The notes under the pieces are model-generated. The model saw only the letters and a list, made by a program, of their open reading frames with translations, was not told the DNA's origin and searched no databases. DNA of 64,000 nucleotides from contig NZ_CP092333.1 of the NCBI RefSeq assembly GCF_018595675.2, forward strand, positions 2,814,001 to 2,878,000, in the 5' to 3' direction. The DNA comes from Flavihumibacter fluvii (lineage in GTDB: Bacteria > Bacteroidota > Bacteroidia > Chitinophagales > Chitinophagaceae). How positions within the stretch are numbered: the first letter of the stretch is position 1; every line of letters begins with the position of its first letter. Position numbers and translations under genes: made by a program. Below are positions 53,076 through 62,646 of this stretch, one piece after another.

Positions 53076-53386
53076 AGGAGGGCCTGCAAAATATTGGGTT
53101 CTGTTGACACATAAATTCCCTTCCGGGTTAACAAAGGTTTGCACCATTCACCAGGACTTTTTGCCTGGACCGGGGTTTAGGTATTTCAGGTGTTACTACC
53201 TGTAATACTTCCTGCGAACCCTATTATTAACGAAGGGCTGCTTGCATAGCTGGTTCCGCTGGTTATTCCTTTCACAGGCAATTAATATAATAATAAATCA
53301 AATATGTGAGAAATACTGTATTCCAATATATTTATGCAAATTAACTAACCTCTAATTCATATTAAATACCCTAAGTATACGTAAAG

Positions 53387-55999
53387 ATGGCGAATATGGA
53401 AAATGAGCGTCTGGCCGGGTCATCCAACAACAGGAACTGGAAAAAATGGGGCCCTTATTTGTCGGACCGTCAATGGGGAACCGTCAGGGAAGATTATAGC
53501 CGTGAAGGCAATACCTGGAACTATATTAACCATGACCTGGCACGCAGTTATGCCTACCGTTGGGGTGAAGAAGGCATCGCCGGTTTCTGCGATACCGACC
53601 AGATCCTTTGCCTGGCGCCGGCTTTCTGGAACGGCAAAGATGCCATTTTGAAAGAACGACTTTTTGGCCTCACCAATAACGAAGGTAACCACGGTGAAGA
53701 TGTGAAGGAATTGTATTTCCATCTGGACTCCTCACCTACCCATTCTTATTGTAAGTTTTTATACAAATATCCACAGGAAGAATTTCCGTACCTCGACCTG
53801 GTAAAGCATAACCGGAAGGACCGGTTTAGCCCGGAGTATGAATTACTCGATACCGGCATCTTTAACGACAACCGGTATTTTGATTGCTATATCGAGTATG
53901 CCAAAGAGGATATCAATGATATCCTGATGAAGATCACGGTGTTTAACCGCGGCCCCGAGGCAGCAACGATCCATGTGCTGCCCCATCTATGGTTCCGCAA
54001 TTTCTGGAAACATAATCCACGGTTCACCCGGCCTGAAATCATTTCGCTCACCAACCATTGCCTGAAAGCCAGCTCAGCACGAAACGGCAATTTTTACCTC
54101 TACCACCAGGGGGGAAAACAACTCTTCTGTGACAACGAAACCAATAACCAGCGGATGTACCACCGGCCGAATGATTCGGCTTTTGTAAAAGATGGTATCA
54201 ACAACTTTGTCATTCACCAATCGCAGTCCATCAATCTTAAAAAAACAGGCACCAAATCCGCCATTTGGTTAAAGGAAAAAATTGCACCCGGCTCTTCAAC
54301 CACTTTTAAGATCAGGTTAAGCAAAACCCAGCTCGACAATCCCTGGGTAAAATTTGATGCCATCTTTGCCAGGCGACGTGTAGAGACCGAAAACTATTAC
54401 AATGACTTAACACCGGATAAATTATCCGTCCCACATAAGGCCCTGCTCCGCAGTTCCCTTGCCGGATTGCAATGGACCAAACAATTCTATTACCTCGATG
54501 TGTATAAATGGTTGTTCGGGGAACCCAATGAAACACCACCTGACCGCAACCATAAGCGGAACTATGACTGGCAACACCTCACCTGCCGGAACATCATTTC
54601 CATGCCCGATAAATGGGAATACCCCTGGTTCGCAGCCTGGGACCTCGCTTTTCATGCCTCCAGCTTTGTTCACGTGGATGCAGACTTTGCCAAGCAACAA
54701 TTATTGGTGGTGCTGCGCGAATATTATATGCATCCCAACGGGCAGATCCCGGCTTACGAATGGAATTTCAGCGATGTGAATCCACCTGTCCATGCCTGGG
54801 GCGTCTGGTATGTGTTTGAAGCCGATAAGAAAAAAACAGGTGTGCCTGACTGGGACTTCCTGGAAAGGGCCTTCCAGAAATTACTGATGAACTTCACCTG
54901 GTGGGTGAACCAGAAAGATGCGAATGGTACCGATATTTTTGAAGGTGGATTTCTTGGACTGGATAATATTGGGGTTTTCGACCGTAACCATATGCCACCA
55001 GGGATTAAAAAATTGCAGCAGGCCGATGCAACCAGCTGGATGGCCATGTATGCCATCAATATGTTGCGCATGTCACTGGAATTGGCTGAACATAATAAGG
55101 CTTATGAAGAATCGGCTGCCAAGTTTTTCAGGCACTTCCTGAATATAGGATGGGCCATGCACCATATCGGCAACAAGGATATCTCCCTTTGGGATGACCA
55201 GGATAAATTCTATTACGATGCCATCCAGTTTGAAAATGGCAGCAGCCAGCGTTTGCGTATCCGTTCCCTGGTCGGTATCATTCCCCTATTAGCCGTGGAG
55301 ATCATGCATAAAGATATCTTTGAAAAACTTCGGCAATTCAATACCAGGTTAGAAGTCATCCGGTTGACCAGGCCCGACCTCACCCGGATCATTTCAGATA
55401 TTGAAAAAAAGAACCAGGACGGCAACTATTTATTTGCGATCATGATCGGTGACCGCCTGGAACATCTTTTAAAAAGATTGCTGGACGAAGCGGAGTTTTT
55501 ATCCGATTACGGTATCCGGTCCCTGTCAAAAAGCCACCAGGAAAACCCTTATGTGTTTGGTTACCAGGGCACCAATTACTCCATACAATATGAACCGGGA
55601 GAAAGTTCCAGCTCCATGTTTGGGGGTAATTCCAACTGGCGGGGCCCTATCTGGTTGCCCTTAAATTACCTCATCATCCACTCGCTTCGAAAATATTACC
55701 AGTATTACGGTGATGCCTACACTTATGAATTCCCGGCCGGGTCGGGTACGAAGATGAACCTCAGGCAAATTGCCAACCAGCTGACCAAAAGGCTCCTGAA
55801 AATCTTTGAACAGAATGATGCCGGAACCTTTCAGTATCATGCCAGCCACCAGCCACAATGGGCCGAAGACCATTTCAAAGACCATCACCTGTTCTATGAA
55901 TTTTTCCATGGCGATACCGGCCAGGGCCTGGGGGCAAGTCACCAGACAGGGTGGACAGCTTTGATCGCCAATTTGTTGCTGGAAATGGATGAGGATTAA
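53387..55999 (+). CDS. GH63-type glucosidase (MGH1-like)
   Basis: 870 residues without signal peptide, so cytosolic. The N-terminal domain has NWKKWGPYLSDRQWGTVRED and WGEEGIAGFCDTDQILCLAP; the catalytic (alpha/alpha)6 barrel has EYPWFAAWDLAFHASSFVHV with the candidate acid Asp, and MFGGNSNWRGPIWLPLNYLI near the end. These are the signatures of bacterial proteins in glycoside hydrolase family 63, which hydrolyse alpha-glucosidic bonds in mannosylglycerate, glucosylglycerate or similar small sugars. A second ATG at 53396 would shorten it by three residues. It stands alone after a gap of decayed sequence. Confidence 0.9.
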   Translation: MANMENERLAGSSNNRNWKKWGPYLSDRQWGTVREDYSREGNTWNYINHDLARSYAYRWGEEGIAGFCDTDQILCLAPAFWNGKDAILKERLFGLTNNEGNHGEDVKELYFHLDSSPTHSYCKFLYKYPQEEFPYLDLVKHNRKDRFSPEYELLDTGIFNDNRYFDCYIEYAKEDINDILMKITVFNRGPEAATIHVLPHLWFRNFWKHNPRFTRPEIISLTNHCLKASSARNGNFYLYHQGGKQLFCDNETNNQRMYHRPNDSAFVKDGINNFVIHQSQSINLKKTGTKSAIWLKEKIAPGSSTTFKIRLSKTQLDNPWVKFDAIFARRRVETENYYNDLTPDKLSVPHKALLRSSLAGLQWTKQFYYLDVYKWLFGEPNETPPDRNHKRNYDWQHLTCRNIISMPDKWEYPWFAAWDLAFHASSFVHVDADFAKQQLLVVLREYYMHPNGQIPAYEWNFSDVNPPVHAWGVWYVFEADKKKTGVPDWDFLERAFQKLLMNFTWWVNQKDANGTDIFEGGFLGLDNIGVFDRNHMPPGIKKLQQADATSWMAMYAINMLRMSLELAEHNKAYEESAAKFFRHFLNIGWAMHHIGNKDISLWDDQDKFYYDAIQFENGSSQRLRIRSLVGIIPLLAVEIMHKDIFEKLRQFNTRLEVIRLTRPDLTRIISDIEKKNQDGNYLFAIMIGDRLEHLLKRLLDEAEFLSDYGIRSLSKSHQENPYVFGYQGTNYSIQYEPGESSSSMFGGNSNWRGPIWLPLNYLIIHSLRKYYQYYGDAYTYEFPAGSGTKMNLRQIANQLTKRLLKIFEQNDAGTFQYHASHQPQWAEDHFKDHHLFYEFFHGDTGQGLGASHQTGWTALIANLLLEMDED

Positions 56000-56055
56000 A
56001 GAAACTCAAAATCAACTGTCTTCCCAATATTTTAGTACCTGCTAAAAAAATATGT

Positions 56056-56070
56056 TATCTTTTAAAGATA
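56056..56070. promoter_or_regulatory. 15-bp palindrome upstream of the propeller kinase gene
   Basis: TATCTTTTAAAGATA is an exact inverted repeat around one central T, 33 bases before the ATG at 56103. It is flanked by GTTATC on the left and GATAAC on the right, an outer inverted pair not in exact register with the inner one. This could be a regulator binding site for the kinase array; no T-run follows, so it is not a terminator of the glucosidase gene. Confidence 0.45.
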
Positions 56071-56102
56071 GATAACCCTTCGTTCAAGCCCCCTTTGCCA
56101 TA

Positions 56103-59100
56103 ATGAAACGCTGCTTTCATCATATCACCCTAATAGTTTTTCTGCTATATACAATTTCCAAAGGCTTCTCACAAAACGTCTACTTCAATAAAATCGTGGT
56201 GCCCGAAGAAGCATCCAACACGGTCATTACCAGTATTTCACAGGACCAGGCAGGTAATATCTGGTGCAGCCTGGGTGGAACCGGATTATTCCAGTTCGAT
56301 GGCGTACGCTTTAAAATGTTTATGCATGAAGATTTCAATCCCGCTTCATTGGCAAACAATCGGGTAGAATGTGTGTACGCAGATAAAAAGGGTAATATCT
56401 GGGTTGGGACTTATGGGTCCGGGCTTGAAAAATTTGATCCGGCTACCGGCGCTTTCACCCACTACAAACACAACCCGAAAGATCCTTCGAGCATTAGCGG
56501 TGATTCAGTAACCTGCATAATGGAAGACAGCGAAGGCATCATCTGGGTCGGCACTATTTTTACCGGGCTTGACCGCATCGATCCAACAACAGGAAAATTC
56601 ACGCATTACAGGCATAAGGATGAAGATCCTGGTTCACTAAGCTTTGACCAGGTGCGGGCTATATATGAGGACAAGCAAGGTGACTTATGGATCGGCACCG
56701 GATCGAATGTGACGTCTAATGAAAATGAAAACAAAAAAGGCGGATTAAACCGGTTAAACAAAAAAACGGGCACATTTACCCGCTACATCCATGATGACAA
56801 CGATCCACAGACCCTGATCGATAATCGGGTCAGGGCAATTTTTGAAGACAGTAAGGGTAATTTTTGGATAGGCACTGCAGGTGATGGCCTGCATACCATG
56901 GACCGTGTAAAAGGAATATTTGAACGACACACTTATGATCCGGCACATCCGGATAAACTCAGCCGACCGCCTTTGGTAAATTACTTTAATTGGGCAGATG
57001 ATAATATCACTTTTATTACGGAAGATCTAAAAAACAATATCTGGATTGGAACATTTGGAAATGGGCTAAGCTGCTATGATCCTGCCACAAAAAAGATCAC
57101 GCGGTATAACAAACAAAAAGATGTGCCGGGTAATTTTACGGATTCTACTACCTGGAGTGGATTTACCTCAAGGGATGGGGTGATGTGGATGAGTGTATGG
57201 GGTGGGGGTTTATACAAGTTTGATCCTTCCCACCAAAACATTCCGAAAAATACCAGCTATACTAACCGAAGGGTAAACGCCTTCGCAGAACAAGCCGATG
57301 GTACCCAATGGCTGGGAACTGACTCCGGGCTATTGCGTATAGATAAAAAAAATAACAGTACCCAACTTTTCACCCATGATCCCAAAAAACCAGGAAGTAT
57401 CAGTGACAATGATGTCTTCATGCTCTACACAGACAAAAAAGACAGGCTTTGGGCGGGGAGCACCGGTAATAATGGTGGCCTGAATCTATTCAACCCCGAG
57501 AAACAAAACTTCACCGTATACAAACATGATCCAAAGATCAGTAGCAGCCTGGTGTTTGATGCTGTTATTTGCATGATTGAAGATAAGCAGGGCTATTTTT
57601 GGATAGGAACTGTAAACGGGCTGGACAAACTGGATCTGGAAAAAGGTGCTTTTACGCATTATAGGCCGATTCCTTCCGATACCCTGATCGGGGGAAAAAA
57701 CGTGGTTGTCAGCATCCTTGAAGATAACCAAAATAATTTATGGGTTTGCACTGCAAATGCGGGCGGCTTACATATACTGGACCGGAAGACAGGCCAGTTT
57801 AAAGATTACTTAACGGGGCATGCTTTATTAAACATTCTTCAGGATAGTGGTGGAAAAATATGGGTCGGCGCAGAGGATGGATTGTATGGCTACAATACAG
57901 GTGCTGATAATTTTTCTCAATTTATTGACCCGGCAACAGGGAATGGCTTTAATGCCATAGGCCTTGTAGAAGACAATGAAAATAACTTATGGATAACCTC
58001 AAACAACTACTTGTACCGGCTCAATAAAGACCGGAATGAAGTATCCCGGTTCGGCAAAGAATTTGGCACAGTCCCGGCTGGTTTCGTCACATTAAAGCCT
58101 CTGAAAACCAGTGATGGCCAACTGCTTTTTGGTAATGAGCATGGGTACTTTACTGTGCATCCGGAAAAGATATCCGGCAATAACCGGCCACCTGAAATAA
58201 ATATAACAGAATTCCAGGTCGCCGGCAGGCCTGCCAGAATAAACCTGTTATCAGCAAATGGGATAACGCTGGATTTTAACCAGGATGCTTTTACGATCCT
58301 CTTTAATGTCGTACACTATACCAATGCTGCTGCGAACCGGGCTTTCTATATGCTTGAAAATTATGATAAGGGCTGGCGGCCTGCTGGATTGGAGCGTTCA
58401 GCTTATTACTATAATATTCCGCCCGGCAAATACAATTTCCGGATCAAAGCAGTAAGCAGTGAAGGCATATGGTCAGAAAAATCAATTCAAATGGTCATTA
58501 CGCCGCCATGGTGGCGCAGCTGGTGGGCCTATAGCATTTATGGCCTGTTATTGGCTGCGATAATTTTTACTTTCCATCGCCTACAAAAACAACGGGTGAT
58601 TAGTGTCGAACGTGAGCGCACAAGGGTCCGCGAAATGGCCCAGGCAAAGGAAATAGAGAAAGCTTACCATGAATTGAAAACCACGCAATCACAACTGATC
58701 CAATCAGAAAAAATGGCTTCCCTTGGGGAGCTTACCGCCGGCATCGCCCATGAGATCCAGAACCCGCTGAACTTCGTGAATAATTTCTCAGAAGTCAATA
58801 AAGAATTGCTGGTGGAAATGCAGGACGCAATGGATAAGGGCGCTATTGACGAGGCCAGGGCAATTGCCCGTGATGTAATAATCAACGAGGAAAAGATCAA
58901 CCACCATGGCAGAAGAGCAGATAGCATTGTAAAAGGGATGCTGCAGCACTCCCGGGAAAACGGCCGTCAAAAAGAACCCACAGATATCAATAAACTGGCC
59001 GATGAATATTTACGTTTGGCCTATCATGGCCTGCGTGCCAAGGATAAATCATTCAATGCTACCCTGAAAACGGATTATGATGAAACCATGGGTAAGGTCA

Positions 59101-59453
59101 ATATCATTTCCCAGGATATGGGAAGGGTGATGCTGAACCTGATCAATAATGCCTTTTATGCTGTTGAGGAAAAAAGGAAATCTCATTCAAACGGATACGA
59201 CCCTACAGTTTCCATTTCAACAAAAAAGCTGGACGGCAAAATTGAGATAAGCGTGAAGGATAACGGAAATGGCATACCCAAAAAGGTAATGGATAAAATC
59301 TTCCAGCCCTTCTTCACCACCAAACCTACCGGCCAGGGAACGGGCCTGGGCTTAAGCCTTAGCTACGATGTTGTAAAAGCCCATGGCGGGGAAATAAAAG
59401 TGGATACAAAAGAAGGAGAAGGCACTGCATTTACCATTTTATTACCTGCCTAA
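56103..59453 (+). CDS. Propeller/Y_Y_Y sensor histidine kinase
   Basis: 1116 residues: signal, periplasmic seven-bladed propellers (about 30-680) with repeated units such as DSEGIIWVGTIFTGLDRIDP and DKQGDLWIGTG, a Y_Y_Y Ig-like domain (about 710-800, YYYNIPPGKYNFRIKAVSSE), and a transmembrane helix near 805-825 (WAYSIYGLLLAAIIFTFHR). A coiled linker and the kinase core follow. His883 in LTAGIAHEIQNPLNFVNN is the phosphorylation site. The ATPase has NLINNAFYAV, KDNGNGIPKKVMDKIFQPFF and GQGTGLGLSLSYD. Unlike hybrid systems of this design it has no receiver or AraC domain. It is the first gene of a kinase array; the partner regulator is not in the window. Confidence 0.95.
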   Translation: MKRCFHHITLIVFLLYTISKGFSQNVYFNKIVVPEEASNTVITSISQDQAGNIWCSLGGTGLFQFDGVRFKMFMHEDFNPASLANNRVECVYADKKGNIWVGTYGSGLEKFDPATGAFTHYKHNPKDPSSISGDSVTCIMEDSEGIIWVGTIFTGLDRIDPTTGKFTHYRHKDEDPGSLSFDQVRAIYEDKQGDLWIGTGSNVTSNENENKKGGLNRLNKKTGTFTRYIHDDNDPQTLIDNRVRAIFEDSKGNFWIGTAGDGLHTMDRVKGIFERHTYDPAHPDKLSRPPLVNYFNWADDNITFITEDLKNNIWIGTFGNGLSCYDPATKKITRYNKQKDVPGNFTDSTTWSGFTSRDGVMWMSVWGGGLYKFDPSHQNIPKNTSYTNRRVNAFAEQADGTQWLGTDSGLLRIDKKNNSTQLFTHDPKKPGSISDNDVFMLYTDKKDRLWAGSTGNNGGLNLFNPEKQNFTVYKHDPKISSSLVFDAVICMIEDKQGYFWIGTVNGLDKLDLEKGAFTHYRPIPSDTLIGGKNVVVSILEDNQNNLWVCTANAGGLHILDRKTGQFKDYLTGHALLNILQDSGGKIWVGAEDGLYGYNTGADNFSQFIDPATGNGFNAIGLVEDNENNLWITSNNYLYRLNKDRNEVSRFGKEFGTVPAGFVTLKPLKTSDGQLLFGNEHGYFTVHPEKISGNNRPPEINITEFQVAGRPARINLLSANGITLDFNQDAFTILFNVVHYTNAAANRAFYMLENYDKGWRPAGLERSAYYYNIPPGKYNFRIKAVSSEGIWSEKSIQMVITPPWWRSWWAYSIYGLLLAAIIFTFHRLQKQRVISVERERTRVREMAQAKEIEKAYHELKTTQSQLIQSEKMASLGELTAGIAHEIQNPLNFVNNFSEVNKELLVEMQDAMDKGAIDEARAIARDVIINEEKINHHGRRADSIVKGMLQHSRENGRQKEPTDINKLADEYLRLAYHGLRAKDKSFNATLKTDYDETMGKVNIISQDMGRVMLNLINNAFYAVEEKRKSHSNGYDPTVSISTKKLDGKIEISVKDNGNGIPKKVMDKIFQPFFTTKPTGQGTGLGLSLSYDVVKAHGGEIKVDTKEGEGTAFTILLPA

Positions 59454-59461
59454 ACCAATCG

Positions 59462-61417
59462 ATGATAAAGTCAATTGCATTTTTCCTGGTTTTTACTTTA
59501 ACCTGGAGCATTGGTACTTCCCAACCCAGGCATACCATGGACAGCTTACACCAACAGCTGGCCATGGCCAAAGAGGATACCAGCCGCGTAAAGGCATTGA
59601 TCCTTTTATGCTACAATTATCGGCTGGGCTTTTCCGACTCTTCGCTCTATTACGGACAACAGGCTTTGGAACTATCTCAAAAAATTAAGTACCCGGCGGG
59701 TGAATTAAGGTCCCTGCAATACATGAGCATAACGCAGGAACAAATGGGCAATTTACCGAAGGCCCTGGAAATGGCTTTTAAGGCACTGGAGATCGCAAAA
59801 GAGCATCACCTGGAAAATTTAGCGGGCGGCGCGCTAAATGCCCTTGGGGAAACCTATATTATACTTAAGGATTTTCCCAAAGCGGTAAAATACCTGACAC
59901 AGCAAAGAATATTAGGCGAAGCACTTGGTTTTGAAGAAGCCATCGGCTATGCGATGTACGACCTGGGCTACGCATTTGAAGAAATGAACCAACTGGATTC
60001 AGCTACCTATTATGAAAAGGAAGCTATAAAACATTTTGACAAAATCTCCAGGAAAGAGCCCATTATATATAAAGTATTGGGCGACGTTGAAATGAAGTCC
60101 GGTAACCAGGCGGCAGCTTTGCAATACTACCAAGAGAGTCTCCGGATTTCCATAGCAAATAATGAACGCCGGGCTACAGCTTATGCATATAACAAAATAG
60201 CATCCTTTTACAATACTGTAAAACAAACGGATTCTGCTATCTATTATGCAAGAAAAGGATTGGAGTCGGCAACATTAATTGAACAAAGAAAATCCATCAT
60301 GGAAGCAGCCGCCCTGCTTTCAACATTATACGAACCAACAGATACCAGGGAATCACTCCGGTACCTGAAAATAGCCGATGCTTATAAAGACAGCCTGTTT
60401 GGAACAGGAAATTTGCAGGCCGTCCAGGCATTGGTTGCCAATGAAGAAGATCGCCAAAAGGAAATGGCGGCCACTAAAGTTGCCTACCAAAACCGATTGC
60501 AGCAATATGTACTGATAGCCGGACTGGCCATGCTACTTATCGTAGCCTTTTTTCTATACCGCAATAGCCAGAAAGAAAAAAAAGCAAAAAACCTGCTCCA
60601 GCATAAAAACATGGTGATCGAGCAGACACTGAATAACCTTAAAGCAACGCAATCCCAACTCATTCAATCCGAAAAAATGGCTTCCCTGGGTGAGCTCACC
60701 GCAGGCATCGCTCATGAGATCCAAAACCCCTTAAACTTTGTCAACAACTTTTCAGAAGTCAATAAGGAATTGCTTGCTGAAATGAAAGACGAAATAGATA
60801 AGGGAAACCTGGCTGAAGCAAAATCCATTGCAGAAGATATTATAGGAAACCAGGAAAAAATTAACCACCACGGTAAACGAGCCGATGCCATTGTAAAAGG
60901 AATGCTCCAACACAGCCAAAGTAGCTCAGGTGTAAAAGAACTCACCGATATCAATGCATTGGCGGAGGAATATCTTAGGCTGGCATACCATGGCATAAAG
61001 GCAAAAGACAAATCATTTAACGCTTCCCTAAAAACCAATTATGATGACACTATTTGTAATATCAATATCATACCCCCGGAAATTGGCAGGGTGATCCTTA
61101 ACCTCGTCAATAATGCTTTTTATGCAGTCGCGGAAAAAGCCAGAACGAATATTCAAGGGTATGAACCAACGGTAAGCTTATCTACCAGTAAACGCGGTGA
61201 TAAAATTTTTATATCAGTAGAGGATAACGGCAATGGTGTTCCGAAAAAAGTACTGGATAAGATTTTCCAACCCTTTTTCACAACCAAACCAACCGGACAG
61301 GGAACTGGCCTTGGATTATCGCTGAGTTATGATATAGTGAAAGCCCATGGCGGAGAGCTGAAGGTAGACACAAAGGATAATGAAAGTTCTGTTTTTACGG
61401 TTGAATTGCCCTTGTAA
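59462..61417 (+). CDS. TPR sensor histidine kinase
   Basis: 651 residues: signal (MIKSIAFFLVFTLTWSIGTS), about six TPR-like repeats (35-330; for example ALEMAFKALEIAKEHHLENL and ALQYYQESLRISIANNERRA), a transmembrane helix near 348-366 (YVLIAGLAMLLIVAFFLYR), a coiled coil and the kinase core. His418 lies in GIAHEIQNPLNFVNNFSEVN. The ATPase region has ILNLVNNAFYAVAEKA, VEDNGNGVPKKVLDKIFQPF and GQGTGLGLSLSYDIV. The gene starts 8 bases after the propeller kinase, so both are probably co-transcribed. The TPR domain would face the periplasm and sense a peptide or protein. Confidence 0.95.
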   Translation: MIKSIAFFLVFTLTWSIGTSQPRHTMDSLHQQLAMAKEDTSRVKALILLCYNYRLGFSDSSLYYGQQALELSQKIKYPAGELRSLQYMSITQEQMGNLPKALEMAFKALEIAKEHHLENLAGGALNALGETYIILKDFPKAVKYLTQQRILGEALGFEEAIGYAMYDLGYAFEEMNQLDSATYYEKEAIKHFDKISRKEPIIYKVLGDVEMKSGNQAAALQYYQESLRISIANNERRATAYAYNKIASFYNTVKQTDSAIYYARKGLESATLIEQRKSIMEAAALLSTLYEPTDTRESLRYLKIADAYKDSLFGTGNLQAVQALVANEEDRQKEMAATKVAYQNRLQQYVLIAGLAMLLIVAFFLYRNSQKEKKAKNLLQHKNMVIEQTLNNLKATQSQLIQSEKMASLGELTAGIAHEIQNPLNFVNNFSEVNKELLAEMKDEIDKGNLAEAKSIAEDIIGNQEKINHHGKRADAIVKGMLQHSQSSSGVKELTDINALAEEYLRLAYHGIKAKDKSFNASLKTNYDDTICNINIIPPEIGRVILNLVNNAFYAVAEKARTNIQGYEPTVSLSTSKRGDKIFISVEDNGNGVPKKVLDKIFQPFFTTKPTGQGTGLGLSLSYDIVKAHGGELKVDTKDNESSVFTVELPL

Positions 61418-61483
61418 TAATCTGCTTTTACTTTAGGACTTTGTCAGTTTGAATAGGTTTATTAATGACTAATATTGTAAACG

Positions 61484-62623
61484 ATGAGATCAAAATCTAT
61501 AAAAGGAAGCTCTCCTGAAGAAATCCAATTGGCACTTGAGCATACTGTTGAAGATGGTTTTAGACCCACATTGGCCATTGTGTTTATTTCCAAAAGCGTT
61601 GACAGAATCGCTGTATCTAAAATACTCGATGATGCCGGCATAGCCATCTTTGGAGCAACCACCAATGGTGAATTCATCGACGAAGAATTGGGCAAGGAAT
61701 CTGTGGCCATTCTATTAATGGATATGAACCCCGCTCATTTTTCTTTATTTTTTGCCGAGTATCCAAAGAAAAACTACAGGGAAGTGACCAGTGAAATAGC
61801 ACGTAATGCACAACGGCTCTTTCCGCATCCAGCATTCCTTATCTCTGGCAGTCATATGGAAACTGATGCAGAGCAGTTGCTTTTTGGTTTTGAAGACGTG
61901 ATTGGAAAACAGGTAAATGTATTCGGCGGCATGGCAGGTGATGATTATGCATTCAGTGAGCAGTTTGTATTTACCAACGATAAGTCGAGCCACAGGGGAA
62001 TAGTTGCCCTTGTAGTGGACGAAGACAAGATCGCTATCAAAGGCATTGCTACATGCGGATGGAAGGCTGTTGGCACGTTAAGAACAGTCACTAAAAGTGA
62101 AGGGAATCATGTATTTACAGTGGATAACATCCCAGTACTGGACCTAACTGCAAAGTATGGCGGACTTGAAAACATACAGGAAGGAAATTCACAGGTTGCC
62201 ATGGAAATAGCCGTCAATTTTCCATTGCAGTTACAAAGAGAGGTTGGTGACCCGGTGATGCGGCCAGGTTTATTGATCGACTGGAACGATCGTTCATTTT
62301 ATTGCAGCGGTTCAGTTCCACAGGGTTCTAAGGTGCGCTTCTCCATTCCACCAGATTTTGATGTGATGGATAAGGTGATCAAAGGTGTTGAGGAACTAAA
62401 AGCCACTGAAATGCCGGAAGCCGATGCGCTCATCGTTTTTAGCTGTGCAGGCAGAATACTTGCTTTAGGGCCCCTGATGAACATGGAAATTGAGGGAATC
62501 AAAAATGTTTGGAATGTTCCACTGGCAGGTATGTTCTCTAATGCTGAACTTGCCAGGGCAACAAAGGGTAACTTGGAGATGCACAATTGTACCACGTGTT
62601 GTGTGGTTTTGAAAGAAAAATAA
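61484..62623 (+). CDS. FIST domain protein (candidate NosP-like sensor)
   Basis: 379 residues, cytosolic. The FIST N-terminal domain (about 25-220) shows EEIQLALEHTVEDGFRPTLA, AGIAIFGATTNGEFIDEELG and FGGMAGDDYAFSEQFVFTND. The FIST C-terminal domain (about 225-365) has LDLTAKYGGLENIQEGNSQV, ADALIVFSCAGRILALGPLM and NVWNVPLAGMFSNAELARAT. FIST proteins are ligand-sensing partners of kinases and chemoreceptors. Those next to kinases include NosP, a haem-based nitric oxide sensor that regulates NahK. Haem binding cannot be judged from this reading. The soluble kinase gene follows 23 bases later, which supports a sensor-kinase pair. Confidence 0.9.
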   Translation: MRSKSIKGSSPEEIQLALEHTVEDGFRPTLAIVFISKSVDRIAVSKILDDAGIAIFGATTNGEFIDEELGKESVAILLMDMNPAHFSLFFAEYPKKNYREVTSEIARNAQRLFPHPAFLISGSHMETDAEQLLFGFEDVIGKQVNVFGGMAGDDYAFSEQFVFTNDKSSHRGIVALVVDEDKIAIKGIATCGWKAVGTLRTVTKSEGNHVFTVDNIPVLDLTAKYGGLENIQEGNSQVAMEIAVNFPLQLQREVGDPVMRPGLLIDWNDRSFYCSGSVPQGSKVRFSIPPDFDVMDKVIKGVEELKATEMPEADALIVFSCAGRILALGPLMNMEIEGIKNVWNVPLAGMFSNAELARATKGNLEMHNCTTCCVVLKEK

Positions 62624-62646
62624 TAGAACTAAAATCAAGCAAAATA

